Part shown: in pieces, positions 6,331-11,040 of the stretch
How the letters are laid out: each line of letters starts with the position of its first letter
How positions within the stretch are numbered: position 1 is the stretch's first letter
Assembly (NCBI GenBank): GCA_030040455.1
Contig: JASHTR010000331.1
Coordinates: 1 to 11,040 of the forward strand
Length of the DNA stretch: 11,040 bases
Direction of reading: 5' to 3'
From: Terriglobia bacterium
Lineage (GTDB): Bacteria > Acidobacteriota > Terriglobia > UBA7540
Notes under the pieces: generated by a model
What the model was told of the DNA's origin: nothing
What the model saw: only the letters and a program-made list of their open reading frames with translations
The model's database searches: none
Position numbers and translations under genes: made by a program

Positions 6331-7200
6331 ATGACGGACGAGCACAACCCATCTCCAGCCGCCCCACTGGAGAATCGCTTGCAGGAACAAGTTCTCGTTC
6401 CTGCTGCCGAAGGCGCTCCTCTGCTCAAGCTCAAAATCTATGAGGGTCCGCTCGACCTGCTGCTCGACCTGATCCGCAAGCAGAAGATCAACATTTACGA
6501 TATTCCGATCGCTCAAATCACCGGCCAGTATCTGGCCTATCTGCGCCTGTTGGAAGATATGAACATTGATGTGGCGGGGGAGTTTATTTTTATGGCGGCC
6601 ACCTTGATTTACATCAAGTCCCGGACGCTGCTTCCGCCGGACCCTGAAGCGCCGCCGGAAGAGCAGGAAGACCCACGCAAGGATTTGGTGCATCGGCTCC
6701 TCGAACACGAGCAGTTTAAGAATGCCGCGCAGATGCTGCAATCGAAACGCGTGGTCGAGGAAGCCACATGGTCGCAGCCGGGCATTGGAGAATTCCTGGA
6801 GGCTGAGGACGAACCGGGCTTTGCCGTTTCGGTGTTTGACCTTATTGCTGCCTTTCGTGAAACCATCGAGCGCGCCAAAAAGCGCCCGCCGCTTCGCGTG
6901 GAACGCGAGGAGATAACGGTGAAGGCGATGGTGGAACACATCCGAGCGGTGCTTCTGGCTCATCCGCATCCGATGCGATTGGACGACCTGATGGCCGGCT
7001 ATACAACGCGCCCGCCGCTCATTGCCATGATTCTGGCGCTACTTGAGATGGTGAGAATTCGCGCCATCCTGCTCCGGCAAAAGGAGCTGTTCGGTCCGGT
7101 AACGATCCATCGCAATAAGCGCTTCGCAGACATCCTGGCCAGCATGGATGCCGGGACGATTGAAGCAAGCTTTAGTGAAGGGAATGAGGACAGTGGATGA
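6331..7200 (+). CDS. scpA: Segregation and condensation protein A (ScpA kleisin)
   Basis: Kleisin subunit of the SMC-ScpA-ScpB condensin, which compacts and segregates the chromosome. It is 289 residues long. The N-terminal family signature is clear: LKIYEGPLDLLLDLIRKQKI, then IYDIPIAQITGQYLAYL, then AGEFIFMAATLIYIKSRTLLP. The middle is acidic and charged, typical of the linker that contacts ScpB. The C-terminal part (about 200-275) is the winged-helix that binds the SMC head, including VTIHRNKRFADILA. The first 30 residues are a variable extension. The start lies five bases after the trpS stop with no obvious Shine-Dalgarno, suggesting coupling to trpS translation. Confidence 0.95.
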   Translation: MTDEHNPSPAAPLENRLQEQVLVPAAEGAPLLKLKIYEGPLDLLLDLIRKQKINIYDIPIAQITGQYLAYLRLLEDMNIDVAGEFIFMAATLIYIKSRTLLPPDPEAPPEEQEDPRKDLVHRLLEHEQFKNAAQMLQSKRVVEEATWSQPGIGEFLEAEDEPGFAVSVFDLIAAFRETIERAKKRPPLRVEREEITVKAMVEHIRAVLLAHPHPMRLDDLMAGYTTRPPLIAMILALLEMVRIRAILLRQKELFGPVTIHRNKRFADILASMDAGTIEASFSEGNEDSG

Positions 7201-7765
7201 TGCAATGCTGAAAGCTCTGGTCGAAGGCATTATCTATGTGGCGCCGGAACCCGTCACCGTGGATGCCATCGCAAAATGCCTTGACGGTGAGACTCGTGAA
7301 CGGATAAAAACCACCGTCGAAGCGTTGGTGGCGGAATATGACCGCCCGGAGCATGGCATTTGTATCCGGCAGGTTGCCAGCGGATATAAGTTTTCTTCCA
7401 AGGCCGAGCACCACGAAGTGTTCCGCTGCTTTGTGAAAAGCCTCAAGCCGCCCATCCGCCTGTCAAAGCCCGCCTTGGAAACCCTGGCCGTCATCGCTTA
7501 CCGACAACCGGTGACGCTGCCCGAGATTGAAGAGGTTCGAGGCGTCGATTGCGGCGGCGTAACCCATACGCTGATGGAAAAGAAGCTGGTGGTCACGGCG
7601 GGCCGCAAAAATGTGGTCGGACGCCCTGTTCTTTATAGAACCTCGCGTGATTTCCTCATCCACTTCGGCCTGAAAGACATTGGCGAATTGCCCAGCCTGC
7701 GTGAGTTTGAGGAATTGGCGCGCCAGGCGCTGGGCCCGGAGCTTCTCCTGCCGCACGAGGGGTAG
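7184..7765 (+). CDS. scpB: Segregation and condensation protein B (ScpB)
   Basis: Winged-helix partner of ScpA; an ScpB dimer binds the ScpA linker in the SMC complex. Recognisable blocks are LKALVEGIIYVAPEPVTVDA at the N-terminus, then RQVASGYKFSSKAEH, then the strongly conserved LSKPALETLAVIAYRQPVTL with EIEEVRGVDCGGV, then GRKNVVGRPVLYRTS and FLIHFGLKDIGELP. ATG at 7184 is chosen because it is close to the conserved start and follows GAAGGGA directly; it overlaps scpA by 17 bp. ATG at 7148 would add 12 residues of unconserved sequence, and GTG at 7193 or ATG at 7205 are shorter options. The protein is 193 residues from 7184. Its C-terminus stops soon after the last conserved block, near the left edge of the restriction-modification insertion, so the tail may have been altered. 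Confidence 0.93.
   Translation: MRTVDDAMLKALVEGIIYVAPEPVTVDAIAKCLDGETRERIKTTVEALVAEYDRPEHGICIRQVASGYKFSSKAEHHEVFRCFVKSLKPPIRLSKPALETLAVIAYRQPVTLPEIEEVRGVDCGGVTHTLMEKKLVVTAGRKNVVGRPVLYRTSRDFLIHFGLKDIGELPSLREFEELARQALGPELLLPHEG
7747..7756. repeat. Direct repeat at left edge of the restriction-modification insert
   Basis: CCTGCCGCAC occurs in the last codons of scpB and again at 10355-10364, just after the endonuclease gene. Extending to 15 bases keeps 13 matches, since both continue to GGG. It could be a target duplication or recombination scar from the insertion. Confidence 0.35.
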
Positions 7766-7865
7766 TGGGTCCATGGGGATGGGTAGTGGCGAGTTTGCAT
7801 CGCCATAGGGCAGCGTAAAGGCCGCCTCTACATCAAACGGGCTCACGATCTCACGAGGCGGGAAG

Positions 7866-7893
7866 TTGACATACATCTGTTGCGGGGTATACA
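7866..7893 (+). promoter_or_regulatory. Candidate promoter for the methylase, giving a leaderless mRNA
   Basis: A perfect TTGACA (7866-7871) is followed after 16 bases by TATACA (7888-7893), a fair -10 box. The methylase ATG at 7902 is only eight bases past the -10 box, so transcription would begin at or within a few bases of the start codon. This agrees with the absence of any Shine-Dalgarno before 7902 and the presence of a stop codon (TAG, 7896-7898) in frame just upstream. The remainder of 7766-7865 holds no gene that I can support. Confidence 0.45.
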
Positions 7894-7901
7894 AGTAGCA
7901 C

Positions 7902-9350
7902 ATGCCTGAACTGCGCCAAAGGTGGCTCCCATTTTCAGGATTAGAATTCCCGGTAAGTGCACGCGGCCCGGCTTATGGAGAACGTCATGCGCTTTATCAA
8001 CGGTATCGGCATAAGCTGGTGATTAATCCTGATTTGACGCGCGCCTTAGTGTCTTTTCAGGGCAATAAATCTGCCCCATTTTACCGATGGTTTAAGTACA
8101 AAGAAGCTTTCTCATCTGAATTCATCACGTACATCCTGGATCACTTTCAAGTTCATAGCGGCAAAAAATGGAGCGTATTGGATCCTTTTGCTGGTGTGGG
8201 GACAACACTAACCTCCGCCACGAAGGCGGGCGGCCAGGCCACAGGTATCGAACGGCTTCCGGTGGGAATTGCTGTAATGAACGCCAGACTTAAAGCGGAC
8301 CTTGTCAGCATCGTGAGATTTAGGCAAACCTTAGCCAGACTAAGGAACGAGTGCATCCATAATGATCGGCCACAACAGTACTTATTTCCACACTTAAAAA
8401 TCACGCAAAAAGCGTTTTCTCCTGAAACTGAGAAGGGGATGAGCGTCTATCACGGCTTTGTAGAAACAATTGACAATCCCGATGTCCGGTTTCTTTTCCG
8501 GTTTGCTCTACTCGCTGTACTCGAAGAAACCAGCTTTACCAGGAAAGACGGACAATATCTAAGATGGGATTATCGATCCGGAAAAAGTGTGGAATCCAGA
8601 TTCGATAAGGGAGCGATCACGGAATTTTGGCTGGCAATCAACCGTAAGCTGGAAATGATGCTGGAAGACATCGAGCACAGGGACGGCGGCCGGTTCTCAT
8701 CGAATGCCACAATTATTGAAGGTTCCTGCCTGTCAGAACTCCTCCGATTCTCCGAGGAATCTTTCGACCTCGTTGTCACGTCTCCTCCTTATTGTAATCG
8801 ATACGATTACACCCGAACTTACGCGCTCGAGCTTGCCTGTTTGGGCTACAGCGAAGCACAGGTGAAGAGTCTAAGGCAGGCCTTGCTGTCGGCCACGGTT
8901 GAGAACAAGTCGAAGCGGGCGCGATTGGCCAAGTTGTACAAGTCGCTGGACAGGGAGAGCTTTTATGACCAGATGGAGGAGTGTTTTGAGCGGCAAGGAG
9001 CTTTAAGAGAGGTTTTGAGTGTACTAAGGAACGCTCGGGATCTTGGTATGTTGAACAACAACAATGTCCCGGCAATGGTTGAACACTACTTTTTTGAGAT
9101 GAATCTTGTTGTGCACGAACTCGCGCGGATTCTATCCCCGGGTGGACATATTGTCATGGTCAACGACAATGTTCAATATTTCGGCGAAGAGGTGCCCGTT
9201 GATCTTATTTTGTCTGAGTTCGCGCTGCATGCCGGCTTGAAAGTAGACCGAATTTGGGTTCTGCCCCGTGGGAAAGGAAATAGCAGTCAACAGATGGGTG
9301 TCCATGGCCGGAATGAAATTCGGAAATGTGTTTACGTCTGGTCGAAGTAG
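7902..9350 (+). CDS. Site-specific DNA methyltransferase of a type II restriction-modification system
   Basis: Probable amino-methyltransferase (N4-cytosine or N6-adenine), 482 residues, protecting the host from the adjacent endonuclease. The SAM-binding motif I is DPFAGVGTT (D94-T102), followed by the acidic motif II GIERLP. The catalytic motif IV is SPPY at 294-297, in TSPPYCNRYDYTRTYALEL; SPPY is most often seen in N4-cytosine enzymes. A conserved-looking NKSAPFYRWFKYKEAFS before motif I probably serves as motif X. About 190 residues separate motifs I and IV and likely include the target recognition region. The tail has GGHIVMVNDNVQYFGEEVPVDLILSEF, a typical late Rossmann strand region. 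Base use is visibly more AT-rich than the scp genes, a sign of transfer. It overlaps or abuts the endonuclease gene. Confidence 0.88.
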   Translation: MPELRQRWLPFSGLEFPVSARGPAYGERHALYQRYRHKLVINPDLTRALVSFQGNKSAPFYRWFKYKEAFSSEFITYILDHFQVHSGKKWSVLDPFAGVGTTLTSATKAGGQATGIERLPVGIAVMNARLKADLVSIVRFRQTLARLRNECIHNDRPQQYLFPHLKITQKAFSPETEKGMSVYHGFVETIDNPDVRFLFRFALLAVLEETSFTRKDGQYLRWDYRSGKSVESRFDKGAITEFWLAINRKLEMMLEDIEHRDGGRFSSNATIIEGSCLSELLRFSEESFDLVVTSPPYCNRYDYTRTYALELACLGYSEAQVKSLRQALLSATVENKSKRARLAKLYKSLDRESFYDQMEECFERQGALREVLSVLRNARDLGMLNNNNVPAMVEHYFFEMNLVVHELARILSPGGHIVMVNDNVQYFGEEVPVDLILSEFALHAGLKVDRIWVLPRGKGNSSQQMGVHGRNEIRKCVYVWSK

Positions 9351-9370
9351 CCCGCGTAGCTCCACCCCAA

Positions 9371-10348
9371 ATGTCAGACCCTAACTCATATACTCACGAG
9401 CTCAATTTAACCAAATCCTTGCTGATTGTTACGGCCCTCCAGAAGAAGGAAGATCTTCGAGCAATTCGCTACATCCGCAGGCATCAAGGGCGTCTCGTAT
9501 GGGAACCATTGGCAAGGCTGATGATCGATAAGCAGGTATGGGATTACGCGATTGAACGGCAGGGGTACGATCCCCGGCTTGTATTCTGTCACCCGGACAT
9601 ATTGCTCTCCAGACCCGCGACCAGCCTCTACTATCGCGCGCTGTGCGGTCTTTCCCTGAAGGCCGCCCGGTCGTACTTTGGTTCAGTCGAATCGTTGGAG
9701 GCCGAAAAGACAGGTGCGCGCCTGACGAAGGACAAAGCCTTTAAAATGGCGCGAGGTTACAACACATTCATCTGCTCGGTGGTGAAGAATTCGACGGATT
9801 GGACGCTTGAAAACGGCCATCGGACGATCCTTGCCACATTAGGGATTACCCTCGATGGGAAGATGCGAAATCGGGTTGGGAAAATAGCGGAGGATCGAAT
9901 CCGCAGGTTAATTCTCAATTGGCTAATTGAAAAAGATTTGGTTACCGCCCCGCGCTTATCTAAAGAAGACTTGCAGACTGCCGAACATATTCCACGAGTC
10001 TATGAGTTGCGGCAAGGCGTCACGATGCGTTTTGGTTCTGACCCGGATGTCGAGTTTACACAAAACGATCAGGCTCTGGCGGTCATTGAAATCAAGGGTG
10101 GTATCGATCCGGCGGGTGCTTTGGAACGCTATGGCGCTGCGACTAAATCCTTTCAACACGCAGTGGACAGAAGCCCAAGGTGCCGCAATTTCTATCTTGG
10201 GGCGGTCTATACTTCCGAGCTCCACCGCCGAATCAAAGCTGATCGTCTTGTGGAAAAATCTTTTGATGTCGTAGAGGTTCTCCAATCATCTGAGAAACGA
10301 AGGCAATTTTTTGACGAGCTGTTTCACCATGTTCTTCGCCTCGTTTAA
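9371..10348 (+). CDS. Type II restriction endonuclease, PD-(D/E)XK fold, possibly XcyI-like
   Basis: Likely the restriction partner of the upstream methylase. From ATG 9371 it has 325 residues. The nuclease core is canonical: P225-D226 in GSDPDVEF, then E240-I-K242 in AVIEIKGG, continuing DPAGALERYGAA. A conserved-looking central part includes RGYNTFICSVVKN. The EIKGG-DPAGALERYGA wording resembles the XcyI family as I remember it, but this is not firm and the recognition site cannot be read from sequence. An in-frame ATG at 9326 would add 15 residues and overlap the methylase by 25 bp; neither start has a clear ribosome site, so translation may depend on the methylase. No controller (C) protein gene is present. 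Composition is AT-rich like the methylase. Confidence 0.8.
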   Translation: MSDPNSYTHELNLTKSLLIVTALQKKEDLRAIRYIRRHQGRLVWEPLARLMIDKQVWDYAIERQGYDPRLVFCHPDILLSRPATSLYYRALCGLSLKAARSYFGSVESLEAEKTGARLTKDKAFKMARGYNTFICSVVKNSTDWTLENGHRTILATLGITLDGKMRNRVGKIAEDRIRRLILNWLIEKDLVTAPRLSKEDLQTAEHIPRVYELRQGVTMRFGSDPDVEFTQNDQALAVIEIKGGIDPAGALERYGAATKSFQHAVDRSPRCRNFYLGAVYTSELHRRIKADRLVEKSFDVVEVLQSSEKRRQFFDELFHHVLRLV

Positions 10349-10354
10349 TTATTC

Positions 10355-10364
10355 CCTGCCGCAC
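10355..10364. repeat. Direct repeat at right edge of the restriction-modification insert
   Basis: Second copy of CCTGCCGCAC, seven bases after the endonuclease stop. Joining the DNA at the two copies would remove both restriction-modification genes and leave an extended scpB tail of about 14 codons ending at TGA, so it is compatible with a clean insertion. Confidence 0.35.
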
Positions 10365-10387
10365 TTGGGCGGTTTTGTTGGTTTTTT
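10358..10387 (+). terminator. Weak terminator-like hairpin after the endonuclease gene
   Basis: CCGC (10359-10362) pairs with GCGG (10369-10372) around a six-base loop, followed by TTTT and, a few bases on, TTTTTT (10382-10387). The T-tracts are suggestive, but a four-base stem with one extra wobble pair is weak for an intrinsic terminator. Confidence 0.25.
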
Positions 10388-10472
10388 CCAGATTTCAGGA
10401 TGTTGATTCTTGCATTGCGCACGTCACGCATCGTAACTAACCGATCTGCAGTTTTGGGACTTGGATGTAACC

Positions 10473-11040
10473 ATGCAGGAGCGCTTGCAAAAGATTATCG
10501 CCGCGGCGGGGGTGACTTCGCGGCGCAAGGCGGAAGAGCTCATCCGCCAGGGGCTCGTGTCGCTAAATGGCCGCACGGTGACGGAGCTTGGCGCCAAGGC
10601 AGACGCGATAAAAGACCATATTCGTGTCAGTGGAAAGATGCTGAAGCCTGCCGGGAAACGCATCCACATTCTTCTCAACAAGCCCGGGGGTTACGTCTCA
10701 ACCGTAAGCGATCCGGAAGGGCGCCCCACCGTGGTTTCATTGCTCAACCAGCGAGGAATTCACGCCAGGGTATATCCTGTGGGGAGATTGGATTATGACT
10801 CTTCCGGCGTGATCCTGATGACCAACGATGGCGAGCTGGCTAGCCATTTGATGTCGCGCGCCTCGGCGGTGCCCCGCACCTATCATGTAAAGGTGGAAGG
10901 AACGCCGGATGCGAAGGCTCTCCGCCAGATTCAAACCGGCATCGTGTTGGACGGACGGAAAACGAGGCCCGCCACGGTGCGCCCTCTCGGCGAGCTCCAG
11001 AAGTGCTGGTATGAAATCACACTGGTGGAGGGGCGGTATC
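10473..11040 (+). CDS. rluB: RluB/RsuA-family rRNA pseudouridine synthase (partial, runs off the right edge)
   Basis: Converts a specific uridine of ribosomal RNA to pseudouridine; by context most likely 23S rRNA (RluB-like). Open for 189 codons with no stop before the edge. Residues 1-48 form the S4 RNA-binding domain: MQERLQKIIAAAGVTSRRKA, then EELIRQGLVSLNGR. The catalytic domain begins ILLNKPGGYVSTVSDPEGRPTV and carries the catalytic aspartate D107 in the family motif GRLDYDSSG, then GVILMTNDGELA and RTYHVKVEG. The start ATG has GGATG five bases upstream. RsuA, RluE and RluF share these motifs, so the exact subfamily is inferred from the scpAB linkage. It now starts 124 bases after the restriction gene, in a gap where I see no convincing promoter. 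Confidence 0.9.
   Translation, partial: MQERLQKIIAAAGVTSRRKAEELIRQGLVSLNGRTVTELGAKADAIKDHIRVSGKMLKPAGKRIHILLNKPGGYVSTVSDPEGRPTVVSLLNQRGIHARVYPVGRLDYDSSGVILMTNDGELASHLMSRASAVPRTYHVKVEGTPDAKALRQIQTGIVLDGRKTRPATVRPLGELQKCWYEITLVEGRY

Noticed and set aside
7760..7789. GGGTAGTGG repeated with a 21-base period across the scpB stop
   Set aside because: Only two copies in a G-rich stretch; likely chance or simple local duplication.
7787..7805. Hairpin TGGCGA/TCGCCA after scpB as a terminator
   Set aside because: The 6-bp stem is not followed by a T-run, so an intrinsic terminator is not supported.
7766..7903. Minus-strand reading starting MCYLYTPQQMYVNFPP, which looks somewhat protein-like
   Set aside because: It faces the methylase start, has no recognisable family, continues as antisense to scpB, and overlaps the candidate promoter. 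It could be a gene fragment, but I cannot support it.
10403..10439. Promoter for the pseudouridine synthase gene (TTGATT or TTGCAT with GTAACT/TAACTA)
   Set aside because: No pair of boxes reaches a credible match at normal spacing.

Overview
The window looks like a chromosomal segment of a GC-rich soil-type bacterium, most likely an acidobacterium. This is an inference from protein flavour, from the trpS-scpA-scpB-pseudouridine synthase gene order, and from the style of the intergenic repeats; no marker gene is present to prove it.

Layout. (1) On the minus strand at 18-2163 lies a biotin pair, bioB then bioF, overlapping by 8 bp. It makes the last steps of biotin synthesis (pimeloyl thioester to 8-amino-7-oxononanoate, and dethiobiotin to biotin). 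(2) Positions 2164-3207 hold no intact gene but are far from empty. They contain a dispersed repeat just upstream of bioB, an array of short perfect hairpins, a decayed REP-associated tyrosine transposase (RAYT) with its catalytic middle deleted, a second hairpin array that includes an inverted copy of part of the first, the C-terminal tail of a degraded TonB-dependent receptor, and a large imperfect hairpin. (3) On the plus strand at 3208-5289 is a secreted protein with Ig-like modules and a C-terminal PIG-L/LmbE deacetylase domain. (4) At 5327-7765 is a housekeeping cluster: trpS, scpA and scpB, tightly spaced. (5) At 7902-10348 is a two-gene type II restriction-modification cassette, a DNA methyltransferase followed by a PD-(D/E)XK endonuclease. 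It is visibly AT-richer than its surroundings and appears to have landed between scpB and its usual neighbour. (6) From 10473 to the right edge is the start of an RluB/RsuA-type pseudouridine synthase, incomplete here.

How the parts work together. ScpA and ScpB form the kleisin and accessory subunits of the SMC condensin complex, and the rRNA pseudouridine synthase commonly sits directly after them. The restriction-modification pair therefore reads as a later insertion, supported by a short direct repeat at its two edges and by a candidate promoter of its own that would give a leaderless methylase mRNA. The bioB upstream region looks like a sink for mobile debris: a small REPtron-like unit (RAYT remnant plus palindromes) and a receptor gene tail.

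The two best leads are the decayed RAYT flanked by inverted hairpin copies, with a compensatory base-pair change between them, and the restriction-modification island, whose methylase has an unusual motif layout and whose specificity is unknown. All family assignments come from reading motifs; no database search was possible.
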